Below are positions 47,451 through 57,195 of a DNA stretch of 64,000 bases, in pieces. How positions within the stretch are numbered: position 1 is the stretch's first letter; the number at the start of each line of letters is the position of its first letter. The position numbers and the translations under genes are program-made. This DNA is from an uncultured Alphaproteobacteria bacterium (GTDB taxonomy: Bacteria; Pseudomonadota; Alphaproteobacteria; GCA-2731375). The notes below the pieces were generated by a model that was given only the letters and a program-made list of their open reading frames with translations, was not told the origin of the DNA and did no database searches. The DNA is taken from contig CATOSZ010000001.1 in NCBI GenBank assembly GCA_951812805.1, forward strand, positions 1,116,001-1,180,000, in the 5' to 3' direction.

Positions 47451-48380
47451 CTCTTCGAGGAGGATCCGAACGGCGTGCGCGACAAGGGTTACCGCGACCT
47501 CCAACCGATCACGCCCGACAACTTCGGCTACTCGGTGCTGCGCAGCGCCGTCTGGCAGGACTTCCACGAGGATTTCCTCGCGACCATGGCGGCGATGGAC
47601 ATCCCGCTCGAAGGCCTGCACTCGGAATCCGGCGCGGGCGTCATGGAGGCGGCGATCGACAAGTCCGGCTTCCTCGCCGCCGCCGACCGCGCCGCCCTCT
47701 TCAAGACCTTCGCCAAGGCGCAGGCACAGAAGAGCGGCCTGATGGCGACGTTCATGGCCAAATGGTCGCCGGACTATCCGGGCCAGTCGGGCCATATCCA
47801 CATCTCGCTCAGCCGCGACGGCACGCCCGCCTTCCACGACGCGGGCGCCGATGACGGCATGTCGGCCACGCTGCGCCATTTCATCGGCGGCCAGCAGGCC
47901 CTGCTGCCGGAGCTGATGGCGCTGATCGGGCCGACGGTGAACAGCTATACCCGGCTGGTGCCGGGCTTCTGGGCGCCGACCAACGCGACCTGGGGGATCG
48001 AGAACCGGACCTGCGCGCTGCGCGTGGTGCGCGGCGGGCCGGAGGCGCAACGGGTCGAATTCCGCGTCGCCGGCGCCGACGCCAACCCGCATCTGGCGTT
48101 GGCCGCCGCGTTGGGCGCGGGCCTGTGGGGCGTCGAGCACCAAATCGAGCCGACCGCGCCCAGCGTCGGCAATGCCTACGAGGCCCGGGTGCCGGCCCGC
48201 CTGCGCCTGCCCGCCAGCCTGGGCGAGGCGGCCGCCCGCCTGCGCCGCTCGAAAGCCGCCCGCGACCTCTTCGGCGACGCCTTCGTCGACCACTTCGCCA
48301 CCACCCGCGAGGCCGAAGAGGCAACCTTCCGCAAGGCGATCACGGACTGGGAATTGAAGCGCTATTTCGAGATTATTTGA
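47451..48380 (+). pseudogene. Glutamine-synthetase-like gene, C-terminal segment
   Basis: The 3' two-thirds of the interrupted ligase. Catalytic-domain motifs remain intact: GLHSESGAGVMEA (metal Glu), GQSGHIHISLSRDG (substrate His), NSYTRLVPGFWAPTNATWGIENR (ATP and glutamate loop) and RVEFRVAGADANPHLALAA. The C-terminus KRYFEII is as in full-length family members. No other lesion is visible, so precise loss of the IS would restore the enzyme. The gene ends 28 bases from the convergent flavoenzyme gene. Confidence 0.88.
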
Positions 48381-48408
48381 GGGGATAGAGGGCGCAACGT
48401 AGCCGGCC

Positions 48409-48723
48409 TCAAACGTCCTTCAGTAAGCGAAGCGCGTCGTAGATCGCCGCGTGGACGTTGCGCGAGCTGACGGCGTCACCGATGCGGTAGAGCTGAAAGC
48501 CGGCCCCTGCCGCCGGCTGCGGACGGCCGGCCACCAGCGCATCGTAGTCGACCCGGCCCTGGTTGGCGCTCAGCGGCTTCAACGCGAAGTAAAGCTCGTC
48601 GAGCGGCCGGGTTCCGTTGTTGACCACCACCTGGTCGACCTGGCGGGTGAGCGGGACCCCGGTGTAGTCGGAGCCGAGCCGGCACTCCAGCCGGTTCCCC
48701 TGCCCCGACACCGCTTCCAGGAT
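48409..48723 (-). pseudogene. TMADH-like flavin oxidoreductase, C-terminal segment
   Basis: The 3' end of the gene continued at 51348-53065. Removing the IS and one 8-bp duplication gives a 2,025-base frame (674 residues); the junction reads ARILEAVSGQGNRLE. This part is the end of the NAD(P)/FAD-like domain, with FQLYRIGDAVSSRNVHAAIYDALRL, the usual C-terminal GDA motif of the family. It has no start of its own likely to be used. Confidence 0.85.
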
Positions 48724-48728
48724 GCGCG

Positions 48729-48824
48729 TTTCGGAAAGTCCCGGACACCGATTACGGAAAGTCCTGGCCAGAGATTTCAGTAAGTCGCGGCCAGTGATTC
48801 CGGAAAGTCCCGGACAGCATCACG
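48729..48824 (+). repeat. Left-end multiple terminal repeats of the second IS21 element
   Basis: Four near-repeats of about 20 bases, spaced 22-27 bases apart, with the shared core (T/G)AAGTC(C)(C/T)GG. They match inverted copies at about 51280-51347. These are the presumed IstA binding array. Confidence 0.75.
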
Positions 48825-48894
48825 GGGCGATCTGAGTTCAGCTTTCGGGTGCGCCGTCTCGGCGTCTACCTCTTGGCTTTTGCCGGGAGGGGAC

Positions 48895-50448
48895 ATGCCC
48901 AGACGGAAGCAGACGAGACGAACGACGGTGAGAGATGCACGAACGATCCTGCGGCTGACGCATGACCAAGGCCTCTCGGCGCGAGAGGTGGCGGAACGGC
49001 TGAAGGTCTCCAAGACGACAGTGTCGACCTATTTGCTGCGGGCCCGCGAGGTCGGCCTTACCGCCTGGCCGCTGCCGGCGGAATACGAGGACGACGCGGT
49101 CCTGCAAGAGACGCTGTTCCGCCGCATGGGCCGGCCCCCGCGCGACAGGTGCGAGCCGCACTGGCCGACGGTCGCGGCCGAGCTGAAGCGCAAGGGGGTG
49201 ACGCTGACCCTGCTCTGGCAGGAATACCGCGCCTCACATCCCGATGGCTACGGCTACACCTGGTTCTGCGAAGCCTTCACGGCGTTCAAGCGGCGCACCG
49301 GCGCCACCTGGCGCAACCGCCACGAGGCCGGTGCGGTCATGCAGACCGATTATGCCGGCCAGACGGTGGACATCGTCGACCCCGAGACCGGCGAGGTGCA
49401 CGACGCGCAGATCTTCGTCGCCGTGCTGGGCGCTTCCTCGCTCACCTTCGCCACCGCCAGCCTGACCCAGCGCCTGCCCGACTGGGTCGCCGGACAATGC
49501 CGGGCGCTCGCCTACTTCGGCGGCGTGCCCAAGAGCATCGTCTGCGATAACCTCAAGGCCGGCGTCGCCAAGCCGCTCTGGTTCGAGCCGACCCTCAACC
49601 CGACCTTCGCCGCGCTCGCCGAGCACTACGACACCACCGTCCTGCCGACCCGGGTCCGCAAGCCGCGCGACAAGGCCAAGGTCGAAGTCGCCGTCCAGGT
49701 CGTCGAGCGCTGGATCCTGGCAAGACTGCGCAATACGCGCTTCTTCTCCCTCGACCAGCTCAACCGGGCGATCCGCGACCTCCTCGAGGAGCTCAACGAG
49801 CGGCCCATGCGCAACCTTGGAAAGAGCCGGCGCCAGATGTTCGAGGCCATCGAGCGCGAGGCCCTGGCACCCCTGCCGACGACGCCCTTCGAATATGCCG
49901 AATGGAAGACCGCCAAGGTCCATTCCGACTATCACGTCGACGTCGAGCGCAGCTTCTACTCCGTGCCGCACGGCCTGATCGGCCGCAAGGTCCAAGTCCG
50001 GCTCACTCACCGCACGGTCGAGATCTTCCACAACCACAAGCGCGTCGCCAGCCATCTCCGCCGCTCACCGCATGGCGGCCATGCCACGATCCCGGCCCAC
50101 ATGCCCAAGGCGCACCAGCGCTATGCCGAGCGAACGCCACAAAGCCTGATCGACCAGGCCAGCCGCATCGGCCCCAACGCCGCCCTCCTGGTCGAGCGGA
50201 TGATCCGCGATCGGCCCCATCCCGAGCAAGGCTATCGCAGCGCCATGGGCGTCTTGTCGCTCGCCCGCCGATACGAACCGGAACGCGTCGAGGCCGCCTG
50301 CGCACGCGCGCTCACCATCAACACGACCAGCTACTCATCGCTCGCCGCCATCCTCAAGTCCGGCCTCGATCGCACACGCCCCGAGCGCGAACCGCTTCTG
50401 CCGCTGCCGCCACACACCAACATCCGCGGCCCCGGCTACTACCGATAA
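48895..50448 (+). CDS. istA: IstA, IS21-family transposase (second element)
   Basis: A 517-residue transposase. The N-terminal helix-turn-helix is [21 protein letters not shown]. The DDE core has Asp in MQTDYAGQT, Asp in [10 protein letters not shown] and Glu in [23 protein letters not shown] lies just before the ATG at 48895. It is followed by istB after 17 bases. The frame is intact. Confidence 0.95.
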   Translation: MPRRKQTRRTTVRDARTILRLTHDQGLSAREVAERLKVSKTTVSTYLLRAREVGLTAWPLPAEYEDDAVLQETLFRRMGRPPRDRCEPHWPTVAAELKRKGVTLTLLWQEYRASHPDGYGYTWFCEAFTAFKRRTGATWRNRHEAGAVMQTDYAGQTVDIVDPETGEVHDAQIFVAVLGASSLTFATASLTQRLPDWVAGQCRALAYFGGVPKSIVCDNLKAGVAKPLWFEPTLNPTFAALAEHYDTTVLPTRVRKPRDKAKVEVAVQVVERWILARLRNTRFFSLDQLNRAIRDLLEELNERPMRNLGKSRRQMFEAIEREALAPLPTTPFEYAEWKTAKVHSDYHVDVERSFYSVPHGLIGRKVQVRLTHRTVEIFHNHKRVASHLRRSPHGGHATIPAHMPKAHQRYAERTPQSLIDQASRIGPNAALLVERMIRDRPHPEQGYRSAMGVLSLARRYEPERVEAACARALTINTTSYSSLAAILKSGLDRTRPEREPLLPLPPHTNIRGPGYYR

Positions 50449-50465
50449 CCAGGAGAAGACACCTC

Positions 50466-51242
50466 ATGCTGACACACCCGACCCTCGACCAGATGCAGGC
50501 CCTCGGCTTCAAGGGCATGGCAGAGGCTTACCGCGACATGGCCGAGCGAGGCCAATCATCGGAATTGAACCGCGAGGACTGGCTCGCCCTCATGCTCGAC
50601 CGCGAGGCCGCCACCCGCGCCGACAAGCGCCTCGCCAACCGCCTCAGACAGGCCAGGCTACGCTTCCCCGAGGCCTGCATCGAGGACATCGACTTCGCCG
50701 CCGAACGAGGCCTCGACCGCCGCGCCGTCCTCTCTCTCGCCCAGGGCGTCTGGCTCAAGGCACACGAGAACCTCATCGTCACCGGCCAGACCGGAACCGG
50801 CAAGACATGGCTCGCCTGTGCCATCGCCCATCAGGCCGCCAGGCTCGATCATTCCGTCCTCTACGTCCGCATGCCCAGGCTCTTCGAGGACCTCGCCATG
50901 GCCCGCCTCGACGGCCGGCTGCCCCGCCTGATCGACCGCCTCGCCCGGGTCCAGCTGCTCGTCCTCGACGACTGGGGAACCCATGGCCTGACCGACCGCC
51001 AGCGCCTCGATCTCCTGGAAATCTGCGAGGAACGATACCACCGACGCTCAACCCTCATCACCGCGCAGATCCCCGTGACCGCCTGGCACGACCTGATCGG
51101 CGAGGCCACCATCGCCGACGCCATCCTCGACCGCGTCATCCACAACGCCCACCGCATCGGCTTGAAAGGCGACAGCATGCGAAAGAAGAAATCGACGACC
51201 GACTTGACCCAGCCAACCACAACGGAAAACAATCCCGACTGA
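50466..51242 (+). CDS. istB: IstB, IS21 helper ATPase (second element)
   Basis: A 258-residue AAA+ helper. Walker A is GQTGTGKTW near residue 105, and Walker B is LLVLDDWGT. The N-terminal IstB domain is [19 protein letters not shown]. The ATG at 50466 follows AGGAGAAG. The frame is intact. Confidence 0.95.
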   Translation: MLTHPTLDQMQALGFKGMAEAYRDMAERGQSSELNREDWLALMLDREAATRADKRLANRLRQARLRFPEACIEDIDFAAERGLDRRAVLSLAQGVWLKAHENLIVTGQTGTGKTWLACAIAHQAARLDHSVLYVRMPRLFEDLAMARLDGRLPRLIDRLARVQLLVLDDWGTHGLTDRQRLDLLEICEERYHRRSTLITAQIPVTAWHDLIGEATIADAILDRVIHNAHRIGLKGDSMRKKKSTTDLTQPTTTENNPD

Positions 51243-51347
51243 CGGCAACAAGGCACCCGAAGCCAAACTCCCGGAACCGGCCGGGACTTTATGAAATCGG
51301 TGGCCAGGACTTACTGAAACCGCCGTCCGGAACTACCGAAATCCGCA

Positions 51348-53065
51348 TCCAGGATCCGGGCCGGCGTGAACAGCGTGCCGCGCGGCTGGAGGACCTGGAG
51401 ATAGGGCGTGAGGTTCATGCCCATGACCTCGGAGGCGATGGCCCGCTCACGGTTGACGAATTCGAGGCGGGCGCCGGCCCCGGCCAGCACCTCCGCCGCC
51501 TGTAGTCCGGCATGATCGCCCGCCGCGTCCCAAAGCAACACGTTCTCGCCGGGTGCGACATCGCCGCTCAAGATGTCCCAGCTGTCGACGGTCAGCTCAC
51601 CACCCGGAAATGGTGCCGGACCGGGCATCCCGCCGGTGGCGATGATGACGACGTCGGGGTCGAGTTGCAGCACGTCCGCCGCCTCGGCCACCGTGTTGAA
51701 GCGGAATTCGACGCCGGCCTTGCCGCTTTGCGCCATGCGCCAGTCGATCGCCGATGCCATCTCGCGGCGCCGAGGATTGCGGACGGCGAGGCGCAACTGG
51801 CCGCCCGGCTGGTCGGCCGCCTCGAGCACAGTGACCTCGTGGCCGCGGTCGCCGGCGACCCGCGCCGCCTCCAGCCCGCCGGGACCCGCTCCGACGACGA
51901 CGACGCGGCGCCTGGTCTCGGCGGCCTCGATCTGCTGCGGCATCTCCAGCTCCCGCCCCGTTGCCGCGTTGTGGAAGCAGTGCGCGGCGCCGCCCTCGTA
52001 GATCCTATCGAGGCAGTAGGTCGCGCCGACGCAGGGCCGGATGTCGTCCTCCCGCCCGGCGACGATCTTGGCGACGACGTGCGGATCGGCGAGATGCGCC
52101 CGGGTCATGCCGACGATGTCGAGCTTGCCGGAGGCGATGGCATGGCGCGCCGTCGCGACGTCGGGGATGCGGGCAGCGTGGAATACCGGCATGGCGATCG
52201 CCTCGCGCACCTCGCCCGCGAAGTCGAGATGCGGGGAGGCCGCCATACCGGTCATCGGAATCACCCGGGTCATGCGCGCGTCGGTGAAGACCTGGCCGCG
52301 GATGACATTCAGGAAATCGACCCGGCCGCCGTCACGGAAATGGCGGGCGATGCGCAGGCCTTCCGCCTTGTCGATGCCGCCCGCCTCCTGCTCGTCGACG
52401 ACCAGGCGCAGGCCGACGATGAAGTCCGCCCCGACGCGGTCCCGGATGGCGGCCAGCACCTCGTCGGTAAACCGGAGCCGGTTTTCCAGACTGCCGTTGT
52501 AGTCGTCGCCGAGTTCGTTCAGGAGCGGCGTCCAGAAGCTGTCGAGCAGGTGGCCGTAGCACTGAAGCTCGAAACCATCGAGGCCGGCCGCCTGCATCCG
52601 CTCCGCCGCGTCGGCGTAATCCTTGGTGATCCGCTCGATGTCCCAGTCTTCGATCAGCTTCGGGAAGGCGCGATGCGCCGGCTCCCGTTCTCGCCCCGAG
52701 GAGACGACGGGCAGCCAGTCACCAGCGTTCCAGAACGTGCGCCGGCCCATGTGGGTCAGCTGGATCATCACCGCGCAGCCGTGTTCGTGGCACTCGTCGG
52801 CGAGCTCGCGCAGCCAGGGCACGACCTCGTCCTTGTAGGCGGTGATGTTGCCAAAGGAAGGGGGACTGTCGCGCGAGACCACGGCCGAGCCCGCCGTCAT
52901 GGTCAGCGCCACGCCCGCCCGGGCTCGCTCTGCGTGATAGGCCCGGTAGCGTTCCTTCGGTAGGCCGTCTTCGGTGTAGTAGGGCTCGTGGCTGGAAATC
53001 ATGATCCGGTTGCGCAAGGTCAGATGCTTCAACCGGTAGGGCTTGAGCAAGGGATCCGTGGCCAT
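51348..53065 (-). pseudogene. TMADH-like NADH:flavin oxidoreductase, N-terminal segment
   Basis: The 5' 85% of an interrupted 674-residue flavoenzyme. The N-terminal TIM barrel of the old-yellow-enzyme type binds FMN (RNRIMISSHEPYYTEDG; MIQLTHMGRRTFW; GFELQCYGHLLDSF). A Rossmann domain then has VVVVGAGPGGLEAARVAGDRGHEVTV-like motifs. The iron-sulfur loop reads CVGATYCLDRIYEGGAAHC: three of the usual four cysteines, with Ala replacing the second. Family members demethylate or deaminate small amines. It follows the class III aminotransferase by 48 bases on the same strand. The IS cuts the last sixth of the gene, so the present product would be truncated. Confidence 0.88.
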
Positions 53066-53113
53066 GGCGTCGAGTTCCCCGATCTCCTCAGAACGTCGGC
53101 GGCTGACGCGCGA

Positions 53114-54487
53114 TCACCCCGAAACCTCCGCCGCGACCTCGTCGACGACCCGGCGCACGCGGGAGAGCATCTCGTCGATCTCCGCCTCTTGGATGATCAG
53201 CGGCGGGGCAAGCGCGATGCGGTCGCCGATGTTGCGCAGGATCAAGCCATTCCGGTAGGCGGCCTGCTCGATTTTGTCGCCGAGGCCGGCGTCGGTGGGG
53301 AACGGGGCCTTGGTGGCGCGGTCGGCGACCAGCTCGAAGCTCGCCAGCAGGCCGACGCCGTGGATATCGTCGACATGGGCGTGATCGCCGAGCGAGCGGA
53401 CCGCGGCCTGGAAGTGCGGCGCGATGCGCTGGACATGGCCGATGACATCGTCTTCCTCATAGATCCGCAGGGTTTCGCGCGCGACCGCGGCGGCGACGGG
53501 ATGGCCGGCGAAGGTGAAGCCGTGCGCGAAGACGCCGACCTTGCGGCTTTCCTCCAGCATGGCCTGGTAGATCTTCTCGCCGATCAGGATCGCGGATATT
53601 GGTTGAAAAGCCCCCGATAACGCCTTGGCGCAAGTGATGATATCGGGTTTCAGATCGAAGGTCTGGGAGCCCCACCAGTTGCCCGTGCGCCCGAAGCCGC
53701 AGATCACCTCGTCGGCGACGAAGAGGACGTCGTGGCGGGCCAGCACCGCCTGCACCTTCTCGAAATAGGTCGCCGGCGGGACCAGGCCGCCGCCGGCACC
53801 CATAACCGGCTCGGCGAAGAAGGCGGCGACGGTCTCCGGCCCCTCCTCCAGGATCTTGGCCTCCAGTTCGTCGGCCATGCGGGTGGCGAAGGCGTCCTCG
53901 CTCTCGCCGTCGTGGGCGAAGCGGTAGTGGTGCGGCGGGTCGACATGCAAGAAGCGGGGGCTGACGGGCAGGTCGAACTCGGCATGCATGTCCGGCTTGC
54001 CGGAGAGGCTGACGGCGCCGATGGTCGAACCGTGATAGCCCTTGCGCCGGCCGATGATCTTCTTCTTCTCCGTCCGGCCGAGGGCGTTCTGGTAGTACCA
54101 GACGAGCTTGATCGCCGTATCGTTGGCCTCCGACCCGGAACACTGGAACACCGCCTTCGACATCGGCACCGGGGCCAGCGCCAGCAGCGCCTCGGCAAGA
54201 TCGATCGACGGCGCGTTCGCCTTGTTGCGGAACGAGTGATAGAAGCCGAGCGAGCGCATCTGCTCGTAGGCGACCTTGGCGAGCCGCTCGTTGGCGAAGC
54301 CGAGGCTGGCGCACCAGAGGCCGGAGATCGTCTCCATATAGGCCTTGCCGTCGTCGTCCTTGATATAGATCCCCTCCCCGCTTTCGACGATGAGGGCGCC
54401 GTCCTGGCTGTGCTTCAGCAGGTTGGTCTGGGGGTGGACCTGGGACGCGATATCGCGCGCGCGGTTCGAATTCAGGGGAATGTTCAT
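53114..54487 (-). CDS. Class III PLP-dependent aminotransferase
   Basis: A 457-residue omega-aminotransferase-type enzyme. Motifs in order are GLWCASLGFAN, FQCSGSEANDTAIKL, GRRKGYHGSTIG, FVADEVICGFGRTG (Asp contacts PLP N1) and ITCAKALSG (Lys forms the Schiff base). This branch moves an amino group from beta-alanine, putrescine, taurine or similar to pyruvate or 2-oxoglutarate. It starts ATG MNIPLNSN. It heads the operon with the interrupted TMADH-like gene and is divergent from the shikimate-dehydrogenase-like gene. Confidence 0.92.
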   Translation of the reverse strand: MNIPLNSNRARDIASQVHPQTNLLKHSQDGALIVESGEGIYIKDDDGKAYMETISGLWCASLGFANERLAKVAYEQMRSLGFYHSFRNKANAPSIDLAEALLALAPVPMSKAVFQCSGSEANDTAIKLVWYYQNALGRTEKKKIIGRRKGYHGSTIGAVSLSGKPDMHAEFDLPVSPRFLHVDPPHHYRFAHDGESEDAFATRMADELEAKILEEGPETVAAFFAEPVMGAGGGLVPPATYFEKVQAVLARHDVLFVADEVICGFGRTGNWWGSQTFDLKPDIITCAKALSGAFQPISAILIGEKIYQAMLEESRKVGVFAHGFTFAGHPVAAAVARETLRIYEEDDVIGHVQRIAPHFQAAVRSLGDHAHVDDIHGVGLLASFELVADRATKAPFPTDAGLGDKIEQAAYRNGLILRNIGDRIALAPPLIIQEAEIDEMLSRVRRVVDEVAAEVSG

Positions 54488-54561
54488 CGGCCTGGCTCCT
54501 TGCTCGGATGGGGCGATGATCGGCATAAAGGGCGACGCGCGCAACCGGGAGGGTGAAAACC

Positions 54562-55380
54562 ATGAGCGACAACGAACTGGGCCTGCCGCTGGCCTTGAGC
54601 GGTGAGACGCGGCTCTTTGCCGTGGTCGGCGATCCGATTGTCCAGGTCGGCTCCCCCGGCGTGTTCAACCAGCTGCTCCGCAAGGCCGGCATTCCGGCCG
54701 TCCTCGTGCCCATGCAAGTGGCGGCCGAGGACTTCGCGACCTGGTTCGAGGCGGTGAAGATCACCGGCAATTTCGACGGCTACGTCGCCACCATGCCGCA
54801 CAAGCTGGAGGCCGCCCGGCTCGCCGACGGCCTGAGCGATAACGCGCGCCGCGTCGGTGCCGCCAACGTCTTCCGCCGCGATCCCGATGGCCGTTGGATC
54901 GGCCACCACACCGACGGTCTCGGCTGTGTCGGCGGCCTGCGGGAACGAGGTGCCCGGCTGGCGGGCGGCCGCGCCGCGCAGCTCGGCGCCGGCGGCGTCG
55001 GCCGGGCGATCGCCTTCGCGCTCGCCGATGCGGGCGTCGCCAGCCTCCGCCTGCACGATGCCGACGAAGGCCGGGTCGATGCCCTGCTCGCCGATCTCGG
55101 GGCCGAGTTCCCCGCCCTTGCCCTGGAACGCGGGCCCGCGGGCGCCGGCGGGCACGACGTCCTGGTCAACGCCACCCCGCTCGGCATGGCGGCGGGCGAT
55201 CCGTTGCCCTTCGACCTCTCCGACCTCGGCGCCGATACCGCACTCGCCGACGTCATCCTGCGCCCCGAAGTCTCACCGATGCTGGAGATCGGCCGCGAGC
55301 GCGGCTGCATCACGCAGACCGGTCACGACATGGTCCGCGCGCAGGCGGGCCTGATCATGGCCCACCTCGGGCTAGCCTGA
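54562..55380 (+). CDS. Shikimate dehydrogenase-like protein
   Basis: A 272-residue AroE-family enzyme. Catalytic Lys is in TMPHKLEA and Asp in HHTDGLG. NADP fold motif is LGAGGVGRAIA, near residue 135. LVNATPLGM and the late GHDMVRAQAGLIM match the family. The N-terminal substrate motif reads VQVGSPGVFNQ instead of SxSPxxHN, typical of AroE-like paralogues acting on quinate or other substrates rather than the core biosynthetic enzyme. GGGAGGG precedes the ATG at 54562. Confidence 0.88.
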   Translation: MSDNELGLPLALSGETRLFAVVGDPIVQVGSPGVFNQLLRKAGIPAVLVPMQVAAEDFATWFEAVKITGNFDGYVATMPHKLEAARLADGLSDNARRVGAANVFRRDPDGRWIGHHTDGLGCVGGLRERGARLAGGRAAQLGAGGVGRAIAFALADAGVASLRLHDADEGRVDALLADLGAEFPALALERGPAGAGGHDVLVNATPLGMAAGDPLPFDLSDLGADTALADVILRPEVSPMLEIGRERGCITQTGHDMVRAQAGLIMAHLGLA

Positions 55381-55623
55381 AGCCACCCAGGGGGCGACGG
55401 CCGCCGCCGCGCTGCGCGCCGCCGCCACGCTGTCGAAGCGGCGTTCGCCATGGTGCCCCGTCGGATACCAGCCCCGGGGATCTTCGCCGTCGCGCCGATA
55501 GACCTCGAAGCCATGGCTGCCGTCCGGCCGCACGAAGATATCCACGCAGCGCGCGCCGCCCTCCTCCTCCAGCGAGGCGAGGACGCGATTGCGACCCACT
55601 GCCACCTCGTCCCCGTGCGTCAT
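55372..55623 (-). CDS. Conserved hypothetical protein, 83 residues
   Basis: A small soluble protein (DIFVRPDGSHGFEVYRRDGEDPRGWYPTG) with an Ala-rich C-terminal helix. GGAGGTCG lies directly before the ATG, so it is very likely translated. Its 3' end overlaps the shikimate-dehydrogenase-like gene by 9 bases on the other strand. No family recognised. Confidence 0.7.
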   Translation of the reverse strand: MTHGDEVAVGRNRVLASLEEEGGARCVDIFVRPDGSHGFEVYRRDGEDPRGWYPTGHHGERRFDSVAAARSAAAAVAPWVASG

Positions 55624-55706
55624 CGCGACCTCCAGCCCGCCCCCGTATAGCCCGCGGCATGATATAGACTCCCCGGACGAAAACGACGGTACTTGGAGGC
55701 ATGTCG

Positions 55707-56201
55707 ATGGCCGAAGACGTAAACGCCACGGCGATATTCCACGTCAATCTGAATTGCACCGATCTCGACCGCTCGACCGCCTTCTACGAAGCGATCGGCT
55801 TCCGCGTGGTGATGGACTTCGACGACGTGCCCGCCGCGGCCAAACGCAGCTTCGACGAAATCGGCCTCGGCCCCATCCTGGACCTGCCGGCCGGCGCCGA
55901 CGCCAAGGCACGCCTGCTGCAACTGGGCGACGACGACCGGGCGACCCGCCTCGACCTCATTCAATGGACCAGCCCGCCGACGACGGGCCGCCTGCACCGG
56001 GACCTCACCGCGCTCGGTATCCAGCGCCTCTGCCTGAAGGTCCGCGACGCCGCCGCCCTGCATGCCCGGTTGACGGCGGCCGGTCACGACTGCTTCGCCC
56101 CACCGCTGGAAATCGACATGGGCGGCACTCGCCAGCTGGTGTTCTGCTGCGCCGATCCCGACGGTTTCACCGTCGAGTTCATGCAGTTCCTGAAGGGCTG
56201 A
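55707..56201 (+). CDS. VOC (glyoxalase/dioxygenase) family protein
   Basis: A 164-residue protein with two beta-alpha-beta3 modules: FHVNLNCTDLDRSTAFYEAIGF and LCLKVRDAAALHARLTAAGH, ending in CADPDGFTVEFMQF. The conserved His and Glu likely bind a divalent metal. The ATG at 55707 is 7 bases from GGAGG, and the ATG at 55701 is too close. Its end overlaps the convergent LysR gene by 23 bases. Function unknown. Confidence 0.87.
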   Translation: MAEDVNATAIFHVNLNCTDLDRSTAFYEAIGFRVVMDFDDVPAAAKRSFDEIGLGPILDLPAGADAKARLLQLGDDDRATRLDLIQWTSPPTTGRLHRDLTALGIQRLCLKVRDAAALHARLTAAGHDCFAPPLEIDMGGTRQLVFCCADPDGFTVEFMQFLKG

Positions 56202-57096
56202 GCCGCCCATCGCCTCCGGGGCTTGCCGCTTCGGCCTTCGACACGAACCATTGGAACACGATTTCTACAGTCGGCCGACGCTTCTTTCGCCGGTCGGCCA
56301 GGAGATAGAAGTCCTGTTCTCCGCGAAGCGACGCCGAGGTGACCTGAAGCAACTGCCCCGCCTCGATCTCGCGGGCGGCGAGAAACCGATCGGCGAGGGC
56401 AACCCCCTGACCGGCGACGGCGGCGTCTATAGTAAGCGCGGCCTGGCTCAATCGTAGGCCGCGGCCACTGCGGTCCTCGAGGCCGACGCGCTTCAGGAAT
56501 TCCGGCCAAAGATTGTGCGCGTCATGGAGTTTCGGCAACCGCTCCAGAACCGCAGGGTCCTGTGGCGTTTCCGAGGCCGCGAGGAGGCGGGGCGCGGCCA
56601 CGGCGATCACGTCCTGGCGGAACATGCGGAAGACCTCCAACGACGCGCCGAACGGCGGCTGTGCCTGACGGATGGCCAGGTCGATGCCATCACCCTGAAA
56701 ATTCGACAGTTTCTCCGTCGCCAGGATGCGGAGGTCGACGTCCGGGTGCGCCTCGGAAAATGCCGGCAGATTGGGAATGAGCCACTTCGCGGCGAAGGTC
56801 GGCGTGACGCTGACGAGAACATTGCCCGGGTCCGGCCGCAACGTGGCGGTCCCCGTGCGCAGCTCCCCGAACGCAGACGCCACATGCGCGTGGCAGCCCC
56901 GCCCGGTCGCGGTGAACGCCAGGCCTTTCGGCAGCCGCTCGAAGAGTTGAACCCCGAGGTGCGCTTCCAGCAAACGGACCTGTTGGGCAACGGCGCCCTG
57001 CGTGACGCCCATTTCATCGGCGGCCAGCCGAAAGTTCAGGCATCGGCCTGCAACCTCGAAGGCCCGGAGCGCATTCAGGGGCGGGAGCTGCGTCAT
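56179..57096 (-). CDS. LysR-family transcriptional regulator (GcvA-like)
   Basis: A 305-residue regulator. The N-terminal helix-turn-helix (LNALRAFEVAGRCLNFRLAADEMGVTQGAVAQQVRLLE) is of the GcvA type, followed by the substrate-binding domain (VSVTPTFAAKWLIPNLPAF, DGIDLAIRQAQPP). It is divergent from an SDR gene with 99 bases between the starts, a standard arrangement for LysR control of its neighbour. Confidence 0.93.
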   Translation of the reverse strand: MTQLPPLNALRAFEVAGRCLNFRLAADEMGVTQGAVAQQVRLLEAHLGVQLFERLPKGLAFTATGRGCHAHVASAFGELRTGTATLRPDPGNVLVSVTPTFAAKWLIPNLPAFSEAHPDVDLRILATEKLSNFQGDGIDLAIRQAQPPFGASLEVFRMFRQDVIAVAAPRLLAASETPQDPAVLERLPKLHDAHNLWPEFLKRVGLEDRSGRGLRLSQAALTIDAAVAGQGVALADRFLAAREIEAGQLLQVTSASLRGEQDFYLLADRRKKRRPTVEIVFQWFVSKAEAASPGGDGRLSPSGTA

Positions 57097-57116
57097 TTGG
57101 CAATAGTATATCTACT

Positions 57117-57138
57117 GTCAGATTTCAGCAATTCTGAC
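57117..57138. promoter_or_regulatory. Putative LysR operator
   Basis: GTCAGA-N10-TCTGAC forms a perfect 6-bp inverted repeat in the LysR/SDR divergent region, 21-42 bases upstream of the lysR start. Nearby CAATAG (57101) and CTATTG (57169) form another longer-spaced pair. Function is inferred from position. Confidence 0.45.
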
Positions 57139-57195
57139 GTGAATCTGCCCTCTCTCGCCTCTACATCTATTGTCTCAGCAAACAGGGAGGTCACC

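Larger units (their letters stand above)
48724..51347 (+). mobile_element. Second IS21-family insertion sequence (about 2,624 bp)
   Basis: This is unrelated at sequence level to copies A and B. The flanks share TCCAGGAT (48716-48723 and 51348-51355), an 8-bp duplication; the outer T may instead belong to the IS, which would make it 7 bp. Inverted ends share (T)GCG...TTTCGG...CCGGAC. The left end carries four copies of a roughly 20-base block with core CGGAAAGTCCCGG, CGGAAAGTCCTGG, CAGTAAGTCGCGG and CGGAAAGTCCCGG. The right end has at least three in inverse orientation, as expected for IS21 transposase sites. It contains istA and istB reading right and interrupts the TMADH-like gene. Confidence 0.93.
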
